A stretch of DNA of 7,114 nt. Source: Cellulomonas sp. Lineage in GTDB: Bacteria > Actinomycetota > Actinomycetes > Actinomycetales > Cellulomonadaceae. The DNA lies in contig JAPSIJ010000110.1 in the NCBI GenBank assembly GCA_031178805.1, forward strand, positions 1-7,114. Direction: 5' to 3'. Below the pieces are notes generated by a model. That model did no database searches. It had not been told where the DNA came from and saw nothing but the letters and a program-made list of their open reading frames with translations. This document shows, piece after piece, positions 1-5,244 of this stretch. Position 1 is the first letter of the stretch. Each line of letters begins with the position of its first letter. Both the position numbers and the translations under genes were made by a program.

Positions 1-276
1 GGCAGCCGCGCGTACGCCTGCCTGCCCGTGACCGTCGGCGTCTCCGGCACGCCGGAGCTGTACGCGGGCTGGCGCACCGACGTGGACGTCGCGCCGCTGG
101 TCGCGTTCCTCACCGCGCGGGGCGCGGTGCCGGACCTGCGGACCCTGGCCGTCGGCGGCAACTACGCGGTCGAGGCGGTCGGCGGCACGGTCTACCGGGT
201 GACGCCGACGGGGTGGGACACGTGGGCGGTGCGGGACGACACCGCCCGCACCTTCCAGGTCTGCCTGCGCCCCTGA
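1..276 (+). CDS. 3' end of an unrecognised gene (partial, 5' truncated)
   Basis: Frame 1 is open from the first base of the window and ends at a TGA at 274-276, giving 91 visible residues; the start lies upstream. The visible part begins GSRAYACLPVTVGV and ends in a compact stretch with a Trp pair (GWDTWAV) and a C-terminal FQVCLRP. Two cysteines, one near each end of the fragment, could form a disulphide in an exported domain. The tail loosely resembles the C-terminal half of actinobacterial pilin-like or pseudopilin proteins, but I cannot confirm this without the N-terminus. The ATG-like starts inside the fragment are unlikely to be real because the frame stays coding-like to the edge. Downstream, 147 nt separate it from the next gene. 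Function is unknown. Confidence 0.6.
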   Translation, partial: GSRAYACLPVTVGVSGTPELYAGWRTDVDVAPLVAFLTARGAVPDLRTLAVGGNYAVEAVGGTVYRVTPTGWDTWAVRDDTARTFQVCLRP

Positions 277-310
277 CCCCCGGCCCCGGCCCGCCCGAGC
301 GCCCCGGTCG

Positions 311-332
311 GCGGCACCCGAAGGGGTGGCGC
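311..332 (+). terminator. weak hairpin downstream of the first gene
   Basis: A stem CACCC / GGGTG (315-319 with 324-328) closes a GAAG tetraloop. It is extended by GCG / CGC across one G-G mismatch (311-313 with 330-332). It lies 35 nt after the first stop codon and no T-tract follows. It could be a factor-independent terminator of the U-less kind proposed for actinobacteria, or chance pairing in GC-rich DNA. The rest of 277-423 shows nothing else convincing apart from the ribosome binding site of the next gene. Confidence 0.25.
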
Positions 333-412
333 GCGCCCGGGATGCTCACGCGCGGGTCCTGCCCGACGATGGGCAGCGCGGGTCGACGGACCGACCCGGG
401 CTGGTCCACGAC

Positions 413-418
413 AGGGGG
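413..418 (+). promoter_or_regulatory. ribosome binding site for the small exported protein
   Basis: AGGGGG lies 5 nt before ATG 424 and fixes that start. The hydrophobic segment follows directly after this start, as expected of an exported protein. Confidence 0.55.
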
Positions 419-423
419 CGCCG

Positions 424-846
424 ATGGCGCACGAGCGAACCCGCGCGCGCCGCGCGGCAGGGGTCACCCTGGCCTGGCTGGGCTGCGCCGGGCTGGCGGT
501 GTCGATGGCCCGCGCCCTCACCTGGGACGGCGGCGAGGCGGCCCCGGCCGGCGCGTGCGTCGTGGACCGCATCACGGTCGGCTACGACGTCGACTACCTC
601 GCGGCGGTCGGCGGCTACGGCGTGACGCGCGCGTCGCTGTCCGACGTGCCCGATGGCTGCGCGGGCCGCGAGGTCGCCGTCACCCTGCACGGCGCCGACG
701 ACGCCGCGCTCGCGCAGGCGCGCACCGCGGTCACCGCGCCGACCACCACGGTCGACCTCGCCGACGCGGCGGTGCCCGTGGCGGACCTCGCCGGGGTGTC
801 CCTGGCGCTGGTCACCGACGCCCCCGCGCCCGCGGCGGCCGGCTGA
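424..846 (+). CDS. small exported or membrane-anchored protein, SipW-substrate-like fold suspected
   Basis: This is a 140-residue protein of unknown function. The N-terminus is basic (residues 2-11, rich in Arg) and is followed by a hydrophobic segment at about 12-32, which looks like a signal peptide or signal anchor. The secreted part carries Cys45 and Cys79, suggesting one disulphide in an otherwise beta-rich domain (CVVDRITVGYDVDY, later GCAGREVAVTLHG). The order Cys, V-V-Y-D strand, then GCAG followed by a V-x-V-x-L strand recalls small actinobacterial exported proteins with SipW-type signal peptides; this is pattern memory and not a proven match. The C-terminus is a short Ala/Pro tail. 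The ATG at 424 is preceded by AGGGGG (413-418) at 5 nt, which supports this start. It is convergent with the hydrolase gene, 23 nt away. Confidence 0.7.
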   Translation: MAHERTRARRAAGVTLAWLGCAGLAVSMARALTWDGGEAAPAGACVVDRITVGYDVDYLAAVGGYGVTRASLSDVPDGCAGREVAVTLHGADDAALAQARTAVTAPTTTVDLADAAVPVADLAGVSLALVTDAPAPAAAG

Positions 847-869
847 GCGCGGTCCCCGTCGCCGGCGGG

Positions 870-1682
870 TCAGACCTCGGTCAGGTCCGGGAGCTTCGGC
901 GCGCGGGTGTCGCCCGAGGAGCGCCCGCGCAGCCGCCGCGTCGCCCAGGGGTAGGCGTACAGCCGGACCCACCGGGCGTCCTGCCGGGCCTGCTCGGCGC
1001 GGGGCAGCCGCGGCTGCGGCGCGAGCGGCTCGTCCCAGGCCGGGTCGTCCGGCGGCAGGCCGAGCGCGACCAGGGCGCCCTGCGCGACGCGGGCGTGCGC
1101 CTCGGACGTGAGGTGGATCCGGTCCGGCGCCCACATCCGGATGTCGCGCAGGTGCCGCATGCCCCACAGGTCGAGCACGTGCGCGCCGTGCCGGCGGGCG
1201 ATCGACCAGATGTGCGCGTTGTAGACGCCGACCTTCGGCCGCGTCGCCGAGACCAGCGGGGAGCCGGCCGAGTCGAAGCCGGTGGCGAGCAGCACGTCGG
1301 CGCCGGCCTCGCGCACCCGCACCACGGCGCGCTCCAGCCCGCGGGCGAGCACGTCGGGGTCGGAGCCGGGGCGCAGGATGTCGTTGCCGCCGCCGACGAG
1401 GCTGACCAGGTCCGGCTGCAGTGCCAGGGCCTCGGGGAGCTGGTCGGCGACGATGGGTCGCAGCAGCCGGCCCCGCACCGCGAGGTTCGCGTACCGCAGC
1501 GGGGCGGCGCCGGCGGCCCGGCGGCGGGCGGACAGGTGCCCGGCCAGGACGTCGGCCCAGCCCCGGATCGGCCCGTCCTCGCCGTGCGGGGTGTCCCAGA
1601 GGCCCTCGGTGAACGAGTCGCCGACGGCGACGAAGCGCTGCCAGCGCAGGAGGTCGGCCGAGGCGGTTCCGTGCGTCGTCAC
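870..1682 (-). CDS. SGNH/GDSL-family hydrolase
   Basis: This 270-residue protein of the SGNH (GDSL) esterase/lipase superfamily has all four sequence blocks: VAVGDSFTEG with nucleophile Ser23; NLAVRG with oxyanion Gly71; VGGGND with Asn100; and DRIH with Asp187 and His190. It probably hydrolyses an ester or acetyl group, but the substrate cannot be read from the sequence. No signal peptide is visible, so it is probably cytoplasmic. The C-terminal tail (about 237-270, WVRLYAYPWATRRLRGRSSGD onward) is a conserved-looking signature of an actinobacterial subfamily rather than random extension. I chose GTG 1682 because it places GDSF about 20 residues in, as usual; the reading frame continues upstream only into ung. 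Its ribosome binding site is poor: GGAGG lies 12 nt upstream at 1695-1699. It sits 53 nt after ung on the same strand, so co-transcription is likely. Confidence 0.9.
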   Translation of the reverse strand: MTTHGTASADLLRWQRFVAVGDSFTEGLWDTPHGEDGPIRGWADVLAGHLSARRRAAGAAPLRYANLAVRGRLLRPIVADQLPEALALQPDLVSLVGGGNDILRPGSDPDVLARGLERAVVRVREAGADVLLATGFDSAGSPLVSATRPKVGVYNAHIWSIARRHGAHVLDLWGMRHLRDIRMWAPDRIHLTSEAHARVAQGALVALGLPPDDPAWDEPLAPQPRLPRAEQARQDARWVRLYAYPWATRRLRGRSSGDTRAPKLPDLTEV

Positions 1683-1735
1683 CCCCGCAGTGTGCCTCCG
1701 GCAACCGGCCGCTGTCTCCGCCTCCGGGTGCCCGG

Positions 1736-2413
1736 TCAGGGCAGCGACCAGTCGACGGGGTCGGCGCCCTGCGCCTCGAGCAGGGCGTTCACCCGGCTGA
1801 ACGGCCGGGAGCCGAAGAAGCCGCGGCTCGCCGACAGCGGGCTCGGGTGCGCGCTCGCGACCACCGGCACGTCGCCGAGCGACGGCTGCAGCGCCTGGGC
1901 GTCGCGGCCCCACAGCACGGCGACGAGCGGGCCGCCGCGCTCGACCAGGGCGGCGATCGCGCGCGCCGTCACCGCCTCCCAGCCCCTGCCGCGGTGCGAC
2001 GCGGGCTCGCCGGGGCGCACCGTGAGCACGCGGTTCAGCAGCATGACGCCGCGGTCCGCCCAGGGGGACAGGTCACCGGTGCTCGGGCGCGGCAGCCCGA
2101 GGTCGTCGCCGAGCTCGGTGAAGATGTTCGCGAGCGACCGCGGCACCGGGCGCACGTCCGGCTGCACGGAGAACGACAGGCCCATCGCGTGCCCGGGCGT
2201 CGGGTAGGGGTCCTGGCCGACGACGAGCACCCGCACGTCGGCGAGCGGCCGGGTGAACGCGCGCAGCACGTCCGGGCCGGCGGGCAGGTACGGCCGCCCG
2301 GCGGCGAGCTCCGCGCGCAGGAACTCCCCGGCCGCGTGCACCTGCGGCTCGACCGGGGCGAGGGCGGCGGCCCAGTCGGGGGCGACGAGCTCGTGCAGGG
2401 GGGCGGGCGTCAC
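1736..2413 (-). CDS. ung: uracil-DNA glycosylase, family 1
   Basis: This enzyme excises uracil from DNA, starting base-excision repair of deaminated cytosine or misincorporated dUMP. It has 225 residues, the normal size for family 1. The water-activating motif is VVGQDPYPTPGHAMGLSFSV, with catalytic Asp68, Tyr70 (which excludes thymine) and the uracil-stacking Phe81. LLNRVLTVRPGEPASH carries the uracil-reading Asn127, and AHPSPLSASRGF carries His189 of the DNA-intercalation loop. The Pro in GQDPYP, where E. coli has His, is, to my recollection, usual in actinobacterial Ung. GTG 2413 is chosen because the protein then begins just before the conserved HELVAPDWAAAL; a longer in-frame extension would run across the divergent gene. 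There is no clear ribosome binding site, but a TAGCCT box lies 8 nt upstream, suggesting a leaderless mRNA. Confidence 0.96.
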   Translation of the reverse strand: MTPAPLHELVAPDWAAALAPVEPQVHAAGEFLRAELAAGRPYLPAGPDVLRAFTRPLADVRVLVVGQDPYPTPGHAMGLSFSVQPDVRPVPRSLANIFTELGDDLGLPRPSTGDLSPWADRGVMLLNRVLTVRPGEPASHRGRGWEAVTARAIAALVERGGPLVAVLWGRDAQALQPSLGDVPVVASAHPSPLSASRGFFGSRPFSRVNALLEAQGADPVDWSLP

Positions 2414-2421
2414 GCGACCCG

Positions 2422-2427
2422 AGGCTA
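2422..2427 (-). promoter_or_regulatory. candidate -10 box of ung (leaderless)
   Basis: On the minus strand TAGCCT (2427 to 2422) fits the actinobacterial TAnnnT -10 pattern and ends 8 nt before GTG 2413. Transcription would start at or next to the start codon. No convincing -35 is present; a poor GAATCA lies 17 nt upstream. The lack of a Shine-Dalgarno sequence before ung agrees with leaderless translation. Confidence 0.5.
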
Positions 2428-2458
2428 GCCGAATGACACCGCTGTGATTCGGCGGGCG

Positions 2459-2464
2459 TAGCAT
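2459..2464 (+). promoter_or_regulatory. candidate -10 box of the DUF3263 gene
   Basis: TAGCAT fits TAnnnT. A start site about 7 nt downstream would give a leader of about 30 nt containing the strong GGGAGGAG and ending at GTG 2502. If this is right, the upstream ATG at 2463 lies inside the promoter and cannot be the start codon. No good -35 is seen at 17-18 nt. Confidence 0.4.
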
Positions 2465-2487
2465 GGGCGCGGACGAGCAGGCGGCAC

Positions 2488-2495
2488 GGGAGGAG
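2488..2495 (+). promoter_or_regulatory. ribosome binding site that decides the DUF3263 start
   Basis: GGGAGGAG is near-perfectly complementary to the 16S rRNA 3' end and lies 6 nt before GTG 2502. ATG 2463, the alternative start 13 codons upstream, has no such sequence. Confidence 0.65.
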
Positions 2496-2501
2496 CGCAC
2501 G

Positions 2502-2843
2502 GTGGACGCGACGGCGCAGCTGGACGGCGGCACCCCCCGCCCGGCCCTGGTGGCCGTGGACGGCACCGACGGCTCCCCGGCGCCCGCGGTCGACGGGCTC
2601 ACCGAGCGCGACCAGCAGGTCCTCGCCTTCGAGCGCCAGTGGTGGAAGTACGCCGGCGCCAAGGAGCAGGCGATCCGCGAGCTGTTCGACATGTCGGCGA
2701 CCCGGTACTACCAGGTGCTCAACGCGCTCATCGACTCCCCGGCGGCCCTCGCGCACGACCCGATGCTGGTCAAGCGGCTGCGCCGGATGCGCTCCACCCG
2801 GCAGCGCGCCCGCAGCGCCCGCCGCCTCGGCGCCGACGCGTGA
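2502..2843 (+). CDS. DUF3263 helix-turn-helix protein
   Basis: This 113-residue protein belongs to the actinobacterial DUF3263 family; its biochemical role is not established. Residues 1-32 are a low-complexity acidic/Pro leader. The conserved domain starts at about 33 (LTERDQQVLAFERQWWKYAG) and runs to about 85. The segment AKEQAIRELFDMSATRYYQVLNALID (about 53-78) looks like a helix-turn-helix of the sigma-region-4 type, so DNA binding is plausible. The tail (about 86-110) is very basic, rich in Arg and Lys. GTG 2502 is preferred for its ribosome binding site; starting at ATG 2463 would add 13 residues. The M. tuberculosis homologue, as I recall it, is Rv0430, which sits directly before the LytR_C protein Rv0431 (VirR). 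The same order appears here with a 48-nt gap, suggesting a functional pair. Confidence 0.85.
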   Translation: MDATAQLDGGTPRPALVAVDGTDGSPAPAVDGLTERDQQVLAFERQWWKYAGAKEQAIRELFDMSATRYYQVLNALIDSPAALAHDPMLVKRLRRMRSTRQRARSARRLGADA

Positions 2844-2878
2844 CGGCGCGCGCGTCCGGGGCGGCCAGGCCGAACCGC

Positions 2879-2884
2879 TAGCCT
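2879..2884 (+). promoter_or_regulatory. candidate -10 box of the LytR_C gene (leaderless)
   Basis: TAGCCT, the same hexamer as before ung, ends 7 nt before GTG 2892. There is no Shine-Dalgarno sequence in between, so an mRNA beginning at the GTG is likely. The gene could therefore be transcribed both from its own promoter and by read-through from the DUF3263 gene. Confidence 0.5.
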
Positions 2885-2891
2885 GTCCGCC

Positions 2892-3521
2892 GTGACCAAG
2901 GGCAGCGACCGGTACCCGGAGGACGAGTTCGACGCCGAGCCGGCGCAGGATGCGCCGGTCGGCGTGCACCGTGCACCCCGCTCCTGGTGGAGCCGCTGGT
3001 GGCCGTTCGTCGCCGTCGTCGTCGCCGTCCCCGCCCTGACGGTCGGCTTCGTGCTGTGGGCGTCGTCCTGGGACGGCCGGCTGCCGTTCGGGGACGACGA
3101 GACCAGCCCCGCGGCCGCCGCCCCGGAGACCTCCGCGGCGCCGGAGGAGACCGCCGCCGACCCGGAGGCCCCCGTCGAGGAGGCCCCGGTCGAGGAGGCC
3201 CCGGTCGAGGAGACGCCGGTCGAGGAGGCCCCGCCCGCCCCCGACCTCGCCGCGTCGGTGCGCGTGCTGAACGCGTCGGGCATCACGGGCCTGGCCGCCG
3301 GTGCCGGCGCCGACCTCGAGGACGCGGGGTTCACCGCGGTGGAGACCGGCAACGGCAACGCCGGCGGCAGCACGGCGACCACCGTCTTCTACGGCACGCC
3401 GGAGCTCGCGGCCACGGCGCAGCAGGTCGCCACGACGCTCGGCGTCGCGAACGTGGTCGAGTCGGCGGACGTCGCGCCGGGCGGCGTCGTCGTCCTCCTG
3501 CTGCGCGACTTCGCGGGCTGA
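2892..3521 (+). CDS. single-pass membrane protein with extracytoplasmic LytR_C domain (VirR-like)
   Basis: This 209-residue protein has a short acidic cytoplasmic N-terminus (1-30), an aromatic/basic flank SWWSRWWP (31-38) and one membrane helix (about 39-58), which places the remainder outside. Residues 62-118 form a Pro/Ala/Glu-rich linker including four VEEAP-type repeats (95-114). The C-terminal domain (about 121-207) starts VRVLNASGITGLA and contains TTVFYGTPELAATAQQVA, the hallmark of LytR_C. That domain is found at the end of many LytR-CpsA-Psr (LCP) enzymes that attach polymers to peptidoglycan, but the LCP catalytic domain itself is absent here. The architecture matches M. tuberculosis Rv0431 (VirR), linked to vesicle production and envelope integrity. 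A scaffold or partner role with LCP proteins is inference. GTG 2892 is chosen because of the leaderless promoter spacing. Confidence 0.85.
   Translation: MTKGSDRYPEDEFDAEPAQDAPVGVHRAPRSWWSRWWPFVAVVVAVPALTVGFVLWASSWDGRLPFGDDETSPAAAAPETSAAPEETAADPEAPVEEAPVEEAPVEETPVEEAPPAPDLAASVRVLNASGITGLAAGAGADLEDAGFTAVETGNGNAGGSTATTVFYGTPELAATAQQVATTLGVANVVESADVAPGGVVVLLLRDFAG
3174..3233 (+). repeat. four tandem 15-nt repeats encoding VEEAP
   Basis: The unit GTCGAGGAGGCCCCG occurs at 3174-3188, 3189-3203 and 3219-3233 without change. The third copy, 3204-3218, differs at two bases (GAGACGCCG), giving VEETP. The unit is in frame, so copy-number change would lengthen or shorten the linker by five residues without a frameshift. 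It probably forms an extended acidic spacer between the membrane and the LytR_C domain. Confidence 0.9.
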
Positions 3522-3549
3522 CCTCTTCCCGCAGGTCGGAGGCCGGGGC

Positions 3550-3555
3550 TACAGT
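3550..3555 (+). promoter_or_regulatory. candidate -10 box of the cold-shock gene
   Basis: TACAGT fits TAnnnT and lies 82 nt before the start codon. A start site near 3562 would give a 5' leader of about 75 nt. The leader contains the palindrome GCGGT-G-ACCGC (3565-3575) and CCCCC / GGGGG pairing (3575-3579 or 3581-3585 with 3586-3590). Long structured leaders are typical of cold-shock mRNAs, but no specific motif is recognised. The -35 is poor. Confidence 0.35.
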
Positions 3556-3626
3556 CGGCGCGTCGCGGTGACCGCCCCCGCCCCCGGGGGACCACGGCAC
3601 CGTCGGCGCCCGATCACGCCGTCCTC

Positions 3627-3631
3627 AGGAG
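3627..3631 (+). promoter_or_regulatory. ribosome binding site of the cold-shock gene
   Basis: AGGAG lies 6 nt before ATG 3638, in ideal position, in keeping with the canonical MPQGTVKWF N-terminus. Confidence 0.6.
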
Positions 3632-3637
3632 CACCGC

Positions 3638-3841
3638 ATGCCGCAGGGAACCGTCAAGTGGTTCAACGCCGAGAAGGGCTACGGGTTCATCACCCCGGCC
3701 GACGGCGGGCAGGACCTGTTCGTCCACTTCAGCGCCATCCAGTCCAACGGCTACCGCACCCTCGAGGAGGGGCAGTCGGTCGAGTTCGAGGTCGGGCAGG
3801 GCAGCAAGGGCCCGCAGGCGGACCAGGTCCGCCCGCTCTGA
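3638..3841 (+). CDS. cold-shock domain protein (CspA family)
   Basis: This 67-residue protein consists of one cold-shock domain, a five-stranded OB fold that binds single-stranded RNA and DNA and melts RNA secondary structure. Both nucleic-acid-binding motifs are intact: RNP1 KGYGFI (residues 13-18) and RNP2 LFVHF (about 28-32), preceded by the standard GTVKWFNAEKGYGFI start. The length is normal for the family. Whether it is cold-induced or constitutive cannot be told. It lies 116 nt after the LytR_C gene with its own likely promoter. Its stop is only 5 bp from the stop of the opposing GH15 gene, and no hairpin lies between them. A csp gene next to groEL2 is a recurrent arrangement in Actinobacteria, as I recall it; here the GH15 gene separates them. 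Confidence 0.96.
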   Translation: MPQGTVKWFNAEKGYGFITPADGGQDLFVHFSAIQSNGYRTLEEGQSVEFEVGQGSKGPQADQVRPL

Positions 3842-3846
3842 GCCCC

Positions 3847-5145
3847 TCAGGCGTCCAGGGCGCCCACCGCGAGCAGCACGCACGCGGCGGACCACGCCAG
3901 GGGCGCCACCGCGGCGGGTGACCCGTCCGCGAGGACCTTCTCCGGCAGCGCGCCCAGCGCCGTGCGGTGCTCGTCGAGCCAGTCCAGCCGCGCGCGGGCC
4001 GCGGCGGGGAACCCGTTCTCCGCCGCGGCCAGCGCGTACAGCGAGGTCTGCGGCGTCCACGAGATGCCGTCCTGCTTCCAGGCGGCCCCGGGCGCCAGGC
4101 CACCGGCCGGGCGCGCCATCGCCGCCGCGGAGTCCTGCCACGCCTCGACGGCGCCGTCGAGCGCGACGGGCTGGAACGGCGGCAGCACGAACGCGCTCGC
4201 CGCGTCCGCGGGCCCGCGCCCGGCGTACCGGCCGTACGGTGCGGCCGTGCCGGGCCCGAAGGCGGTCTCCACCGCCGCGCGCGACCGGGCCGCGGCGTCC
4301 CGCGCCCGCCCCGCGCCGGCGTCGTCGCCGAGCAGCGCCAGCAGGTCGCCGGCCCGCTCGAGGCCGGCCAGCAGGGGGGCCGCCGTGCCGAGGGTCAGCT
4401 CGTCCTCGGCCACCTCCCAGTAGTCCGGGGACGCCGGGGGCAGCCCGTCGTCGGCGACGAGCCCCACCGCGCGGTCCGCCGAGCGCTGCACCAGGCCCGC
4501 CAGCCGCTGCGCCGTCGCGGGCCGGTCCGCGGCGTCGGCGGCCGCCACGACCTCGCCCGCGGCCCACAGCGCCCACCCCGTGCCGTCGGTCTGCGCCGGC
4601 CGGTCGTCCGGGACGTCGCCGGAGCCGTCGGGCAGGTAGCGCGCCTCGAACGACCCGTCCGGGGCCTGCACCCGGTCGAGGAACCCGAGCACGGCGAGCG
4701 CGTCCTCCGGGTGCCCGGTGCGGGCCAGCGCCACCGCGACGAACGCGGCGTCGCGCGGCCACACGTACCGCCAGTGCGGCGTCCACGCCGCGACCGCCGC
4801 CCCGTCGTCGAGCACGAGCGCGTGCAGGTCGAGCAGCGCGTCGGTCACCAGGTCCGCGTACGGCCCGTCCGCGCCGCCCGGCACCGTGCCGGCCGCGAGC
4901 CACGCGCGCTGCGCGGCCGCCAGGTCGTCGTCGGCGGTGCCGGCCGGGTCCACCGGCACGCGCGTGCCGGGGTGCAGCTCGGGCACCTCGCCCGCCGGGA
5001 CGCCCGCGACCCCGTCGGCGGTGACCACCACGCCCTCGGTGTAGAGGTCCACGTGCGCCCGGCGCGGGCCCGTCGCGCCGAACGCCACCAGCGCGCCCGC
5101 GACGAGCCCGAGCGCGACGACGGCGGCGGCGGTGCGGGAGGGCAT
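3847..5145 (-). CDS. exported glycoside hydrolase family 15-like (glucoamylase-type) enzyme
   Basis: This 432-residue protein has an N-terminal hydrophobic segment (about 7-25, after MPSRT), a signal peptide or anchor. The remainder is a GH15-type (alpha/alpha)6 barrel: HWRYVWPRDAAFVA (124-137), APDGSFEARY (161-170), QTDGTGWALWA (185-195), SPDYWE (239-244), WTPQTSLYALAAAENGF (363-379) and ALPEKV with DGSPAAVAPLAWSAA (399-420). By analogy with glucoamylases, Glu244 would be the general acid and Glu402 the general base; both are present, so the enzyme is probably active. Substrates in the family include starch, maltooligosaccharides and trehalose; which applies is unknown. There is no starch-binding domain and no N-terminal beta-sandwich domain; about 100 residues of unassigned sequence precede the barrel. 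ATG 5145 is supported by a leaderless promoter. The gene is divergent from groEL and convergent with csp. Confidence 0.82.
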   Translation of the reverse strand: MPSRTAAAVVALGLVAGALVAFGATGPRRAHVDLYTEGVVVTADGVAGVPAGEVPELHPGTRVPVDPAGTADDDLAAAQRAWLAAGTVPGGADGPYADLVTDALLDLHALVLDDGAAVAAWTPHWRYVWPRDAAFVAVALARTGHPEDALAVLGFLDRVQAPDGSFEARYLPDGSGDVPDDRPAQTDGTGWALWAAGEVVAAADAADRPATAQRLAGLVQRSADRAVGLVADDGLPPASPDYWEVAEDELTLGTAAPLLAGLERAGDLLALLGDDAGAGRARDAAARSRAAVETAFGPGTAAPYGRYAGRGPADAASAFVLPPFQPVALDGAVEAWQDSAAAMARPAGGLAPGAAWKQDGISWTPQTSLYALAAAENGFPAAARARLDWLDEHRTALGALPEKVLADGSPAAVAPLAWSAACVLLAVGALDA

Positions 5146-5152
5146 GCGGGGC

Positions 5153-5158
5153 AGGGTA
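5153..5158 (-). promoter_or_regulatory. candidate -10 box of the GH15 gene (leaderless)
   Basis: On the minus strand TACCCT (5158 to 5153) fits TAnnnT and ends 7 nt before ATG 5145. No Shine-Dalgarno sequence lies in the 7 nt between. It is the third such arrangement in the window. Confidence 0.45.
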
Positions 5159-5209
5159 GCGGGCCGCCCCGTGACCGGTGCGGCGCGGCGTCCGCCGGGA
5201 GCGGAGCGC

Positions 5210-5236
5210 CTTGCACTCGGAGGGGTCGAGTGCTAA
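5210..5236 (+). promoter_or_regulatory. CIRCE operator 1 (HrcA binding site) of groEL
   Basis: Arms CTTGCACTC (5210-5218) and GAGTGCTAA (5228-5236) are separated by exactly 9 nt. The right arm is a perfect match to the CIRCE consensus TTAGCACTC-N9-GAGTGCTAA; the left matches 7 of 9. CIRCE is bound by the repressor HrcA, which releases on heat stress. TTGCAC (5211-5216) within it could be a -35 box, with TAACCA (5234-5239, preceded by TGC) as -10 at 17 nt, so bound HrcA would cover the promoter. Confidence 0.9.
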
Positions 5237-5244
5237 CCATGTGC

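Noticed and set aside
346..1704. Minus-strand open frame of 452 codons overlapping the SGNH hydrolase in another frame
   Set aside because: Arg/Ala/Pro-rich shadow; the SGNH frame carries GDSF, GGGND and DxxH in the right order.
213..2207. Plus-strand open frame of 664 codons across the 424 gene, SGNH hydrolase and ung
   Set aside because: Low-complexity Arg/Gly/Pro translation with no motifs; it overlaps two minus-strand genes with complete catalytic motifs.
1924..2210. Pro instead of His after GQDPY in Ung as a sign of altered specificity
   Set aside because: GQDPYP is, to my knowledge, ordinary for actinobacterial family 1 Ung, and all catalytic residues are present.
3174..3233. Tandem repeats as a CRISPR array or other non-coding repeat
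   Set aside because: The units are 15 nt, contiguous, in frame and inside a coding linker; there are no spacers.
47..3407. 14-base match (GGCACGCCGGAGCT) between the first gene and the LytR_C gene
   Set aside because: Short, inside two coding regions with similar codon use (GTPEL in both); no sign of a mobile or regulatory repeat.
3518..3539. Hairpin CTGACCT / AGGTCGG over the LytR_C stop codon as a terminator
   Set aside because: Only 7 bp with a wobble, an 8-nt loop and no T-tract; not better than chance in this composition.
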